The notes under the pieces are model-generated. The model saw only the letters and a list, made by a program, of their open reading frames with translations, had not been told where the DNA came from and made no database searches. Below, piece after piece: positions 44,467 to 55,844 of a stretch of DNA of 64,000 nt. A program made the position numbers and the translations under genes. Source of the stretch: Dactylonectria macrodidyma (taxonomy: Eukaryota; Ascomycota; Sordariomycetes; Hypocreales; Nectriaceae); NCBI GenBank assembly GCA_020744425.1, contig JAGMUV010000004.1, positions 4,216,001 to 4,280,000 on the forward strand, read 5' to 3'. Position 1 is the first letter of the stretch, and every line of letters starts with the position of its first letter.

Positions 44467-46454
44467 ATGAAGGCCAGAATCAGTTTGTTGCAGGTCCTGT
44501 TACTGTGCCGCCAGATTGCGGCAATCCCTTCCGGCTTCCGGCCACTGTTCCAACTTGACCTGGATCACTCGCAGGCCGTTGTTATTGCACCAAGTGAAGA
44601 GCAATCGCCCCCTACGGTGAGCCTCCGGAGGAAACAAGATGACGCTCTCTGCGAAGCGAGGACAGAGCATTACACGGGATCCGTTCCATTGGATCATGGA
44701 AAGGAAATATTTTATTGTATGAAACCCTCAACTATGAGCTCCAAATATCTAGGCTTCAACGCTGCAGCGGCCTTGCAGATCCCCATCATGCAGAGTAAGG
44801 ATATTGACAAAGGACGTCTCTTCCCTCAGGGTTCTTTGAAAGCATGGACAGTCCCAAGGGCGACCCAATTATAATTTGGCTGAGCGGGTGAGTATACTGT
44901 TATACCAGCACTCTCGCCAATTCTCATCTTTCTCCGTCTTTGATACCTACGCCTCTCAGACTTACTGATGGAACTAGTGGCCCCGGGGGCGCCTCGACAT
45001 TCGCAGCTATGACTGAAGTCGGCCCGTGTTTCATCAACACTACAGACAATACAACATACTACAATCCGTACAATTGGGCAAAGCACGCCAACCTGCTCAT
45101 TGTAGAGTAAGCTATGGCCGAGGCCCTGATACACTAGTTCTTGCCCTCTAACTAGTCAAACAGCCAACCGGCCGGTGTCGGATTCTCCAAACCAAGCTCC
45201 AATGCCTCATTCCGTGTCGAGACGCTCGAACAGGCAAGCGTTGACTTCAATATATTTTTACACAAATTCTTCACTCTAGCATTTCCAGAACTAGCTGAGA
45301 ATGACATCCATCTGGCGGCTGAGTCCTACGGTGGCCGTTGGGGACCTGCCTTTGTCCACCATCTGGTCGGCCTCCAAAACGTACACGCGGAAATCTCGAT
45401 AAAAAATCCCATAAAATCGTTGATCCTCGTCAACGCTGTCATCGGAGCTCTCGGGGGGCTCTTAACGACGGCTGACTATGAGTTTGGCTGCACAGATCAA
45501 GGAAAAGCCGTCGAGCTGGGTCTTCGATTCAACGATACGGCGTGTGAGGCGTTGCAGAAGTTGGGCCCGCAATGTGAGAGGTATGCGGGGCTTTGCGAGA
45601 GGGAAAATGACTTGGAGGTTTGCAGGGATGCCTCGAAATTTTGTCAAGAAAAAGTCGGCGTTTGGATGGATTTGAAAGGAAGAAGCCCTTACAACAGTGA
45701 GTTCTTCCCTGGACTTTTGGTCTCTCGCCATGTCGACGCGTGGCTTGTACACTGATTCATGTCCAATCTACTGACGAAGAGTACTCCGAGCAGTTCAGAA
45801 CCCCTGCCTCGATCCGTTTGGCTTGTGTATTGGCTCCATACCTGCTGTCGAAGACTTTTTCAGCTCAGAAAAGGTGCTTCATAAGCTGGGGCGTGATGAT
45901 TACCCGTACAGTATAGTCAGTACAGACATCCTTGAAGCCTTTGCTACGTCGGGTGCTATGACGCAAAGTGTCTTGCGTGACGTGGAAGATTTGATCGAAC
46001 ACACGCCGGTTCGAATGCTGTTTCTCAATGGCGATTTAGATGCCTTGGTGTAAGTCGCAAAACCTGCCCCTTTTTTTCTGTGGTGTCTGCGTCATCTCTA
46101 TATTTGATGCTGAGGAGCGAGGGCGGAATCGTCTGATGCGTGATTGATCTCTCGCAAAACTACGTACCATTTCCAGACGCGATGATGATTCCTTGCTAAT
46201 TACTTGTTAGCATCACTTCGGGTCAGAAGCGTATAGTCGACATGATCCCCTGGAGCGGCCAGCTTGACTACCGTCAGCAGCAGTGGCGGGACTGGCACTA
46301 TACCAATAGCGATGGAGAAAAGATTCGAGGTGGCCAAGTCAAGAACTCTACAAAATTGCGATTCGTCTCGTTTGACGGTGCGGGACACATGGTTCCTCAA
46401 GATCAGCCTGAAGGCGCACTTGCTGTCCTAACAGAATGGCTAACACCTGAGTGA
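44467..46454 (+). CDS. Serine carboxypeptidase, S10 family (copy 2)
   Basis: Second secreted or vacuolar S10 peptidase. Six exons: 44467-44716, 44830-44887, 44978-45106, 45164-45696, 45782-46049 and 46211-46454 (1482 nt, 493 residues). I chose the ATG at 44467 because it opens a signal-like segment (MKARISLLQVLLLCRQIA); an in-frame upstream ATG at 44407 has no support. Triad: S200 in AESYGG, D410 in NGDLDALV and H472 in GAGHMVP. The oxyanion block is WLSGGPGGAS, again Ser before GGPG. Exon lengths and phases match copy 1 (250/58/129/533/268/244 against 244/58/129/518/253/247), so the pair arose by duplication of an already intron-bearing gene, but the proteins have diverged strongly. Convergent with the OPT transporter. 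Confidence 0.92.
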
Positions 46455-46930
46455 GTGGGTGCTGGCGAGGACAAGGAGAAAGGCAGATGGCTGTACGGGT
46501 GGCAATTAAGGGTAGAGGTTGTGAATGAAGCCTAAAGTCCGCGTTATACTACTGTAATACCCTGGTGCCTTGGGATATTAGGTAGTCTCAAATCGACATT
46601 TATGCTACTATGTATGTATCAAGGACATCCCGAATCACCTGCTAAGATTCAAGGTAGAACACAAGCTAACTCATAACTAGGCCTACATAACTGGTCTAAC
46701 ATTGGCGTAGCTTGGCATATAGTCAATCAATGGGATAATTATTTGAGGTAATGTCTTAATGTGATGAGTCCAGACACAGACCATGGATCACGAACGACTC
46801 CACGCCATTCTACGTGCACTATGATGACAATAACAGGCCGTGACATGATTTTCAATTCATCACTAATCTACATCTGCATGTACTGGGACATCTGTATAAT
46901 GCAATCATCCATGCCTCCAAAACTTCTGCC
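46455..46930. other. Intergenic, convergent 3' flanks
   Basis: A 480-bp AT-leaning gap between the stops of carboxypeptidase 2 and the OPT transporter. It holds their 3' ends only. Confidence 0.5.
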
Positions 46931-49347
46931 TTAACAATACCCCCCAGGGCACCCAAGATTCGTTCCATAAAAGGTTGGCCCCCCAACGCGAGCAATGTTG
47001 AGAATGGCTTGCACGAGACCTGCAATAGATTCGCCGCCAATCATGCCAGCAGCAACAGGAAAGCAATACATGCGGAACGCTTCGGGGTTTCGCTTCTTCC
47101 ACCAGGCTCCTGCTAGGGCACCCATCAGCAGCGCGATGCCGTATTGTGACGCCGGGACCAAGAAGCCCATGCTGACCATCATCATATTTGGGAGCAGAGC
47201 AGCCAACTTCTTGCGTTCGGTCGAAACGGCCCATGCTTTCGTCACATGGATAATAACGGTCACTGCACATGCACAACCTGAAAAGATCCAACTAGCCCGT
47301 GTAACAGGCAAGGTCGGGCTGAGCATTCCCATCGTCACTGCTCTATAGGTCGCCGCTGCAGGTGCACTAAAGGCACAAGTGGTGGCCTGTGATAGATCCA
47401 GAACGCACCCGTAACCCTTCATAAAGACGATGAACATGGCTGGCGACAAAAAGATGGCTGGCACCGTGCCGAGCCACTGGCCGTACCACTGGAGCCGTGG
47501 TGGTGTACCTAGGAAGTATCCAATCTTGAAGTCGGTCGTCATCTCGCATGCCTGTTGCGCGCCTGTGCTTGCTACCGAGGCACATACCAGATTGGTAAGC
47601 ATGCGCGTATTGACACTCGCCGAAGAGGAGCGCAAGATGCCACCAATGACAAGCTGTGTCAAGTTGGAGACCATACTGATCGGGCTGGTGCCACTCTGTC
47701 CAGTGCATTGCACTGCCATGAGAGAGAACAGGAAGCAAAAAACCAACGTCAAGATGGATAATCCAACGTTGACATGCTATTTCAATAATCAGCGGCTTGT
47801 CTTCGAGTATGACGGCCCAAAAGGGGGAAGCAGTAGAGAGATTCCGTTGAAGCCCTGACTTACATATTGCAGCCCAAGCACTACGCACGAGATGACGGCG
47901 CTGAGAAGAAGAGCTGACCAGTATTCGACGTTTCCAACTCGAACCCAGCGGCTTTCAACTACCCTTGGAGAGACTGTCTGGGAAGAATCATCCACATCCA
48001 CACTTTCCTGTGCGTTAGGCCTGCTTGTGCGTCTTGCACTCAGCTCCTGCACCCGCTTGGTGACAGCAAACCACGCAGTGCCCATGAAGCGCGCAAAAAG
48101 TTTCCATCTGCACCCAACATCAGTCAGCGAAGCCGTGATCATGACCAAGACGGCCGGCCACAGTAGCCAGTACCGCGGTGATTGCACATGGACTGGGTCA
48201 GCCGACTCCATAGCTAGATATGTCACAAGATCTGGATATTCCGCTGAGTATGGCGTACCCACTGCGGCATCCTTGGCGACAAGGATCGGTCCGATGATGC
48301 CAAACGAGATGACATAACCGAACAGCCATGACGCAGCAATGTTGATGCCAACAAGACTTCCCAAACCGAGGAAGACTGGCGTCCATTCCACAGTGACGAA
48401 TCCCCAGTTGACAGCTTTGATGGCGCCGTTGTTGTAGTTGCCCCAGACATAGAACCACCAGAAGATGTACCAGTCGAAAAGGATTCCCTTTGCGTATGAC
48501 GTCCCGACCACCCATACGAGGGAGCCCGCGAACACAAAGAGCAGAATTCTAGTGGCCTTTTTCAGTCTGGGGTCATTGGATCCCAGGTAAAAGTTTCGGA
48601 TTGTCGTCGCAACTGCCACAGCAGAAGGAAACGTGAGCTCCAGCTCCTCGGCAAGTTCAATGATGAAGGCTCTCCGGAGGGGCAAGCTCATTGCGGTGCC
48701 GAAAAAGGCAGATGCCGCTGTGAGGGTGACGAGACGCCAATAGTCGTCACTGGGGTTGTCGCTCATAAGGCCGAGCTGATACATTGCCGGAACGGCGGCG
48801 ATAAAGACGGTGCTCAGTCCACCACAGCCCGTGGCGATGGTCTGGATGAGATTGTGCTCCTTGGGGCCGAAAGTGTCGGCGAGCAGGGGAATGGCGGCCT
48901 GCTGGCAGACTTTGAGGAGGTTGTAGCCGACTATGGCCGCCAGCATATTGGCGTCATTGGCCATGCCCATTTTGAGTCCTGCATGTCAGTTATTAATACC
49001 CGCGTCTTTGATATATCCTTTTTCCTGTCACAGGCAGGGCAAGCAGAGGGCCAGTGATCCTTACCGAGATATACATTGCTAGCATTGACTAAGATTCCTA
49101 GAGTCCATCCCCATAGGACAGCGCGGATAGTCAAGGGCATTGGCTCATTAGGTATGTCGGGGGACACTGGAAACGGCTCATACAGGTTGGCAGTGAGCAG
49201 TTCAGTAGCGCCATCTGCTATGCTCTCGACGTCCCCCGGTTTCTCGGGCTTGGCTTTCAGGGCAAGAGTATGAGTATCTGAGGCCATGGTTTTTTCTTCG
49301 CTCTTTCGACTGCCCGTGGTAGTCGGAGGAGCACTTAGGTCTGCCAT
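46931..49347 (-). CDS. OPT-family oligopeptide transporter
   Basis: Proton-coupled uptake carrier for small peptides or metal-chelator conjugates in the plasma membrane. Three exons: 49347-49065, 48978-47864 and 47776-46931 (2244 nt, 747 residues). After a charged N-terminus of about 70 residues come some 14-16 hydrophobic segments. Recognisable OPT blocks are WGWTLGILVNASNVYLGLKMG near the first helix, IGATGCGGLSTVF-like sequence (IATGCGGLSTVF), FPSAVAVATTIRNFY, and WYIFWWFYVWGNYNNGAIKAVNWGF. The C-terminal part has VPASQYGIALLMGALAGAWW and AAGMIGGESIAGLVQAIL. The LxKMGMANDANML region and GGxS motif point to the broad OPT family rather than specifically the glutathione or YSL branch. It lies tail-to-tail with carboxypeptidase 2, consistent with uptake of its products. 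Confidence 0.93.
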
Positions 49348-50104
49348 TGTTGTAGATGTTGAAAGTCAATGCAGTACCTGATGGTTGTGCTTTCAAGAGC
49401 AAGAAGACTCAAGCATGCAAAATCGAGCCTTGGTGATGGTTCTCATGTCCCACTGATAAATTGAGCCATCTGACTCTTGTTAATATGGTAGCCGTTATCA
49501 AGTAGATCAAACCCTAGCAGCTTGAACTTTGCGGGGAAGATAGCTAACCATGCCGTCTGTAGCAATAGACTAACCGTGACGGGTCAACGGATGCGTCTAT
49601 GGCCTCGTGCGCTGTCGAAAAACGCCACTATGGTTCGCCTCGGTCGATAACAAAACTCCAAACACGTTGATGGTGGTGTAGAAGGTCTCGGTTATCTCCT
49701 TCGTTCCGTGCCATGATTGATCCTTTATCGATGACCCTATTTTCTGTCCAAAGTAGTGCATTCGTTTGGAGCGCCATTGCCGCATCATCGTCCGGTTTGC
49801 TTGAATGGCCCGTATAAGTTATCCAAAAAGGTGCATATCTGCGGGCAGTCTCGAAACTAATTCGTACGTACTCAAAGCATTCTAAATCAAACTACGAGGT
49901 GAGAGAAGGAGGAAACAGAATTAAATAAAATCACGGCCGCAAGTCTCTAGTAGCCGAACATGATAGTCTACATTGAGCTTCTGTGTCATCGTGAGTTGTA
50001 GCCTTCCTACCGTCATCTAGTGTGCCCGTTCAGTAGTTAAATGAACTCAAATGTCTGTAATTCAGTGCATGATATATTGAACTACGGAATAGAACGGCAA
50101 CTAT
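49348..50104. other. Intergenic, OPT promoter region
   Basis: About 760 bp between the OPT start and the RidA 3' end, both leftward. It holds the OPT promoter. No gene is supported. Confidence 0.5.
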
Positions 50105-50644
50105 CTATAATAGTGCGATGCACTCAATCTCAATGTCTGTATCGAATGGAAGTGCCTTGACGGCCACACACCTAAATATTTAGTCAGAATCTGATCCCAT
50201 CGCGGCTATTTGCTATCCGTCTTGAGTGGTCTGATGAGATGAATGAAAACACAACTCACGTTCGACAAGGAAGATCTGATCCTTGAAAGTATTGAGTATA
50301 GACTTCATTCAACTGGCTAAAATTGGCAAAGTCGGTAATAAAGACATTGATTTTTACGATTTTCTCCAACCCAGAGCCGGCAGCCTTTAGGATAACAGAC
50401 AAGTTCTTCAAAATTTGATGCTATTCACATTCCAAGACAAGTCAGCCGGAGAATTTCCTAGTGTGTGGGTGTGAGACATCCATACCGTATGTGCTTTGAT
50501 ATCGCCGTCGATGACCTTGCAGGTTTCTGGGTCCATTGCAATGTTTCCCGAACAAAACACAAGCCCGTTTGCCACTACGGCCTGTGGGAAGACGGATGGC
50601 AAGGGGTTAGGTGCATCGTTGCTGACAACAATGTGTTTCGACAT
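50105..50644 (-). CDS. RidA (YjgF/YER057c/UK114) family enamine/imine deaminase
   Basis: Hydrolyses reactive 2-aminoacrylate-type enamines/imines released by PLP enzymes, protecting them from damage. Three exons: 50644-50486, 50420-50260 and 50171-50105 (387 nt, 128 residues), the usual family length. Family features: N-terminal PNPLPSVFPQAVVANGLVFCSGNIAMDP, the block ILKNLSVILKAAGSGLEKIVKINVFITD, and the C-terminal active-site strand CRTCVAVKALPFDTDIEIECIALL. R106 corresponds to the catalytic Arg105 of E. coli RidA. No mitochondrial targeting peptide is evident, so it is probably cytosolic. The trimeric state is known for the family, not seen here. Lies next to the OPT transporter; whether this is functional or chance is open. 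Confidence 0.93.
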
Positions 50645-51873
50645 TGTGGCGAGGGTTTAAAGAGGAAAAGAGGAAACGACGAAATAATTGCCCATCAATG
50701 CAGAAGTATCTTCCTATTATGGACTCGACTAAAATTTGTCGAGAAATCAAGCGGATCGATCGTTCAGACGACGTGCAGGAAGAAGGCCAGCTTGGTGCCT
50801 AAGATTGCCTCATTGGGAACGCACAAGCGAAGAAGCTCGGCTCAGAAGAGCCTTGTTTTTAGGCAAGATTGATGCGCTCGAGATGATGAAAATGAAAACT
50901 GGATGGATGCCGTTTAGAATTATAGCCAAAGTCCCGAGACTCCATTTGCGAATAATCCATAGCCGCTTCATAAACGCAAGCAAGCAACGGACCCGGTTCA
51001 CAATGAGTGCGAGACCTCTGCTGTGAGAGGGCGTGGAAGGCACGAATGTGTTTATGTAATCAGATCTGCCCGTATGAATTCATTATTCCATGTACATCCT
51101 CCCAGTATCTGTTCCTCTGTTTATTAAGCCCAGTCCGCGCGAGTTCCGAAGTGCCAGAGCCCAGAGCGACTTCCTCAACCGGATTGCACCCTCGCTTGAT
51201 GCGATTCAGCGTAGTGGCGCATCTGTTCAACATAATAGGTTAGTCTGTTCCTTTCTTGGAGAAGCTCATGGTCCGCCCTGCTACTGAAACCGTTTAAGCC
51301 ACTGCTATCAAGGCGACAGCGTCCCTGGCAGTACTCCGTACACCGGTACAAATTGCGGCCAATTGCCATGTGGCTGTGACAGAAGCTTTGGCGAGAGGAC
51401 GCGTAAGCCCCCAGTCTCGGTTTCGGTTCCCGGACAGTTTGAAGGGACCTCAAAGTGGAAGATGGGCCGACAAACTAGCCAGATGCGTCACTGCCATGTG
51501 ATGCTATTTTTAGGCCCAGTGATCAAATGGGTTCTAATGTGATCAAAAATGGGAAGCATTGGGTTGGTGAAGTTGGTACGTGTCAATAGAGACATTCAAA
51601 ACTTTCCACCTAGTTGGCTATTGTTAAAAATTTAATTTGACTTTGAGTGAAGAAATGTAGTGGTCTGTATCCCGAGGAGAAAGAGGGACTGCCAAGCGTG
51701 CAATGGGGCTAAAGCTCCGGATACGAGCTGCGAGTTCCAGGCTAACGTGCATTGGCACCAGAAATCACCCACGGACGAATTGGGCGGTTTCTTTTAACAA
51801 GGCGACCTGCCCAAACATAACCTTTTAATACGAAAAAGAGTCAATCTCACGAGTGACGACAAGCAGACCAAAG
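50645..51873. other. Intergenic, divergent RidA and GT8 upstream regions
   Basis: A 1.2-kb divergent region holding promoters of the RidA gene (leftward) and the GT8 gene (rightward). A TTTAAT/TTTTAATA motif near 51824-51832 is about 45 bp from the GT8 ATG and could be TATA-like. Otherwise nothing is supported. Confidence 0.4.
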
Positions 51874-53034
51874 ATGAGGCTGTCAACACGGCTGGCTGGC
51901 TTTGCTGCGCTAGCCTTCATCATCATCACGATACTCATGAGCACGCTGTGGATCGCATACAGCACCGGTAGCCTACCTTCGGCGCCTCACTTGTTGAACG
52001 GCACCTTTCTAATCCCGCAGCCTACGCTCAACCCGTCTTGGACCACTGAGAAAGAAGACATTCGCTTCGCTTACGTGCAGTACGCGACGGATCTCGACTA
52101 TCTATGCAATGCGGTAAGGACTATTTGATGAAGACGGATTGAATATGGGCTGAGTTTGAGTTTAGGCAATCAACTTTGGCCTCTTGGAGCGATATGGTGC
52201 GACCCACGACAGGGTTCTCATCTTTCCTGAGACTTGGAACTCTGGTGTATGTCTTCTGTTTACTGACAAAATTGCCTTGCACTAACCTGTGAAAAGACCT
52301 CAAAGCAAGCGAAGGCGATCACTAAGTTCCGCTCTACGTATCCAGACATAATACTACGCCCCTTCAAAGTCATGTCGACTTCCAAGGGAGATTCGACTTG
52401 GCGTAACAGCTTAACCAAGTTCCACGCATTCGCCCTCACCGAATACAGCCGCGTCCTGGCTTTCGACTCGGACTCGCTCGTGCTCAACACCATGGACCAT
52501 TACTTCCTCGCGCCCATGGCGGATGTGGCGGTGCCTCGCGCATACTGGCTGAACGAACAGGACACCGAGGTCGGAAAGCAGCTGGTCGGGTCGCATGTGA
52601 TGCTCATCGAGCCGAACCAGGCTCGCTACCAGCAAATTGTCGATGAGGCGCTGGCTTCAGGTGATTTCGACATGGAAATCGTAAACCGCATGTTTGCAAA
52701 GTCGGCCATGATCCTGCCTCATCGGCGCCTCGCGTTACTCTCGGGTGAGTTCCGGGCTTCGAACCACAGCAAGTATCTCGCGCCCAACGAGGGAGAGGAG
52801 TGGAATGCCATGGGAGAGATTTCAAGGTCGTATCTCGTCCACTTTAGCGACTGGCCGCTGCCGAAGCCGTGGAAGCATCGGACGAAGCAGCAGTGGGAGA
52901 ATGCCTTGCCTGCATGCCCCGACGACGACGTGGAAAAGGCAGACAGGCCGAGGTGCGCAGACCGCGTCATGTGGACTGGTTTGTATGAGAGCTACGACGG
53001 AGGCAAGGAGAAGTTTTGCACGTTTCTGAGTTAG
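51874..53034 (+). CDS. GNT1/GT8-like Golgi glycosyltransferase
   Basis: Type II membrane glycosyltransferase resembling the fungal GNT1 (N-acetylglucosaminyltransferase) and GT8 glycogenin-like families. Three exons: 51874-52113, 52166-52246 and 52297-53034 (1059 nt, 352 residues). The ATG at 51874 gives a short basic tail and then a membrane anchor (about 8-29). Catalytic features: FAYVQYATDLDYLCNA opening strand, STWRNSLTKFHAFALTEYSRVLAFDSDSLV with a DSD (DXD) motif at 164-166, and later SHVMLIEPN and LVHFSDWPLPKPW, which match the C-terminal HFSD/W-PKPW block of this group. An in-frame GTG at 51853 is not used. Acceptor and donor sugar are not predictable, although UDP-GlcNAc or UDP-Glc would be usual. 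Intracellular lumenal location is inferred from the anchor. Confidence 0.9.
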
Positions 53035-53646
53035 CAACCCTTAGCTCCATACAAGCAGTACTATATGTAGTAGCCCTACGAATGTTCTATACACTAAGGT
53101 CTTCAGTCTAAGTCGTAGGGTAACTGTCATAATCGCGTAACCAAAGTCCATGTTTCTTCGGACACCAACTGGTTCGTATTCCGTAATTAGATCAGCGTTG
53201 ATCCGATATATTTTTACAACGCTGCCGTCTTTTCAAGTAGCTCCTCTTCACAGAAGTGATCAAGGTGCAAGCTCTAAGCCATCGTATTTCGTTCAGATTA
53301 AAAACCTAGAGTTGGTGAAATCCGTTAAGACATAAACTTGATAACTGATTAATACACCACTCCTACATTCCAGAGAGCGTTGAGGCCCTTGGAGTTGCCA
53401 ATAGGTCTGCATGTTGAACGTAGACCATGATTATGAACATCCCAATTAATCAGTCGGTTGGTTCATTTCGCAAATATCGCGCCATGTTCATTTCTCAGTT
53501 CTGACTTTCTCTGAACCACACAGCGCATGTACTCGCAGAACCTCAATGATCCAACCCTCATCCACTAACTCGAAACAGAGTCCGATGTACAATCGGTTCT
53601 ATCGATTTGTTCACTCAGCCAACTCATGGCAAGGCCAGTTTCCTGG
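53035..53646. other. Intergenic, convergent 3' flanks
   Basis: A 610-bp gap between the ends of the GT8 gene and the CCCH gene. AT-leaning; no gene seen. Confidence 0.5.
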
Positions 53647-55136
53647 CTAACCTTTCCAGGGCTTCACTGTGCATCGATCCAACTTGTGCATTTCCCGCGA
53701 GAATTTGCAGTTCGGCTTGACGCAAGAACAGTTGTGACCATAGAAACAAAACGGGTCGTGGCACTGCAGCCCAGTATGGCAAGCATCCAGCCTGAGTTGC
53801 CTCCGGTAGGCCAGCTTTTCTCCATCCGTCAACGGACCGTGGGAGTAGGTGCACCGACCAGAACAGGAGCCGTTCAAGTGGTACGAGCGGCAGTATCGCA
53901 TGTTGACCTTTTTCGTTTTGTGTATCCAGTCTTCCAAGTCTCTCTTGGCCGGCTCGGGGAGCCTCTTGTCGATACGCTGGCCCTCTTTGTTAACATAGAC
54001 TGTAGTCGCGGCACTTTGGGTGTCGTTTTCTGAATTCTTGCTAGCTGCAGCGGCCCAAGTCATGACTGAAGAGTGAGTGTTTGATACCGTTCGCGTTGCA
54101 GGTTGCTCTACAGGTGGTATCGGGACATCTTGGGCCTTTACTGGTCTATCGCGGAACACCGAATTCATCGTCATCGACTTTAATCCCAATTCGTCGACCT
54201 CCCGACCAACCTGGAAGCTACGAAGAAGAGTCACCCGGTCAATGACTCCTTTGTCATCAACGTAGTCTTCCAGGAGCCGAACGTACCCATTGTCATGGCA
54301 AGCTCCCATGACGATGTGGCGGCAGGTAGGGTTCTTCACAAACTGCTTGAAGACACCTAGCATGGCATGAGTATTGGGCATATCGCGAGGAATCATTGAC
54401 TGTACTCACCCTGAACCTTCTTGTCGACACGATCCTTTCCACTGCCAACCAGCACAAAATCGGCCATTTCGTACGCCTGTGAGAAATCCTTGGCAAATTC
54501 GATAATGCTTCGAGACTCTGGGAGGATTCCCGCTCTGGAAAGAAGTTGAGACAACCCATGCTCGTTGGCAAACCCCTTGACGGTAACGGGCAAGTGAGCT
54601 AATTCCGGGTGCTCGTTTTGCATGTGCTCTCTGACTCGGTCTCGAAGATCCACGGCAGCTTTTCGTCCACCCTTGTCGCTCGTGTAATATTCATCCTTGA
54701 ACTGCGAGATTGTCAATACTGTTGTGGAACAGGGGAGTTAATGCTGCACCGACGATGTACTGATCTGGATCTGCGTCAATCAACAGCAGAATGAAGGAAC
54801 TTTCGTCCTATCTATCATTAGCATCATGGCGTGGCTTTGCTGGCTGCAGACGTACGACTGAGCTCTGAAGTTGCTCATATTTGACTCTCAAATCGTCTGC
54901 TTCCTGTTGCAACGCACGTCTCGACAGCTTTTCACTCTCCAAGTCCCTCGAAGCGTCGGCGAATTGAGTCACCAGATTAGAAAGCGTTGTCGCAAAGCCC
55001 TTGAATGTTTAGCCCGAAGCGTGATGTATATGCCTCGTCCTTGATTGCTCACCTTTAACCACTCATTCTTCTCGTTCTCGGCAGCTTGAGCAGCCGCCAA
55101 TCGGGTTGCAAAATCTACAACAACGTGAGCGCTCAT
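53647..55136 (-). CDS. CCCH zinc-finger protein (fungal DUF7923-like)
   Basis: Probably an RNA-binding protein. Five exons: 55136-55053, 54999-54856, 54807-54754, 54701-54410 and 54356-53647 (1284 nt, 427 residues). The third donor (ATC|GTCGGT) is weak, the others are standard. The N-terminal 75 residues form a coiled coil. Next comes an alpha/beta domain starting ESSFILLLIDAD and continuing FKDEYYTSDKGGRKAAVDL, with SRAGILPESRSIIEFAKDF and FVLVGSGKDRVD; this pattern occurs N-terminal to CCCH fingers in a family common in ascomycetes (DUF7923 type). The C-terminus has CCCH units: CRSYHLNGSCSGRCTYSH, then CHDPFCFYGHNC and CVKPNCKFSREMH. The exact partner and role are unknown. The start at 55136 is the first ATG joined to the coiled coil. 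Confidence 0.82.
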
Positions 55137-55844
55137 CTTGATGAGCTAGAACCATCATTTGCCGCTTCCTCAAAAAGCACGGTGAGAACCGAAGGCGTCA
55201 ATAATAAATACCCTTTGACCTTTCTTGCCGCCGGCCCGCCACGACGCCCCGTTGGGCGGCAATGCATACCTGCTGAGGCCTCCCACCGTACTGATGAGCT
55301 TTTAACAGAGCTCTCTGATGATATCTATCTATGTTATTGGTGGCCTGGTCGGACTGGTAACCAACATGCATATGTAGGTCGCATCAAGCGGTCACCTCGT
55401 CTCAAGTGTACCAACAGTCGCGACGGTGGGCTGAATATCGCTACTATGCCCTGGTCAAATAAAATATGGCGGCGCTTGGAGAACTTGACTTATTGGATGC
55501 TGTGCAGAGTAGACAGAGCCAACAAGCCGTATTGACCTCGGCATCTTGTGGGTCCATTATTCTCTACCCTCGTTGGGGCTTGTGCCTGCAGAATGCGGGG
55601 TGCATCCTCCAAAGACCTTTAGTTCGGAGCCCAGGCCTATAAACATTGCAGTTCACTTTCGGAGTAAGGCAGTCTTGGGGTTGAAACTTGACCAGGCATG
55701 CTTGGAACTGTAAGGGCTTTGAGCAAAGTCAACTGATGAGGCTGTAAAGCAGCAATACGACTCAAATTTGCCTGATTTTTTTTGTTGTTCTTCAAGTACA
55801 AAATATGGAATGCCGACAAACCTGCCCGTCAAATGTGCTTCATC
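55137..55844. other. Intergenic, CCCH gene upstream region
   Basis: About 700 bp holding the CCCH gene promoter and the 3' flank of the next leftward regulator. An open frame at 55086-55535 overlaps the CCCH first exon antisense and lacks features. Confidence 0.5.

Noticed and set aside
23717..50644. Classical secondary-metabolite cluster
   Set aside because: Tailoring-like genes (SDR, aminotransferase, ABC transporter, C6 regulator) are present but no PKS, NRPS, terpene cyclase or DMATS backbone is in the window.
55086..55535. 149-codon plus-strand frame
   Set aside because: It overlaps the first exon of the CCCH gene antisense and has no recognisable domain.
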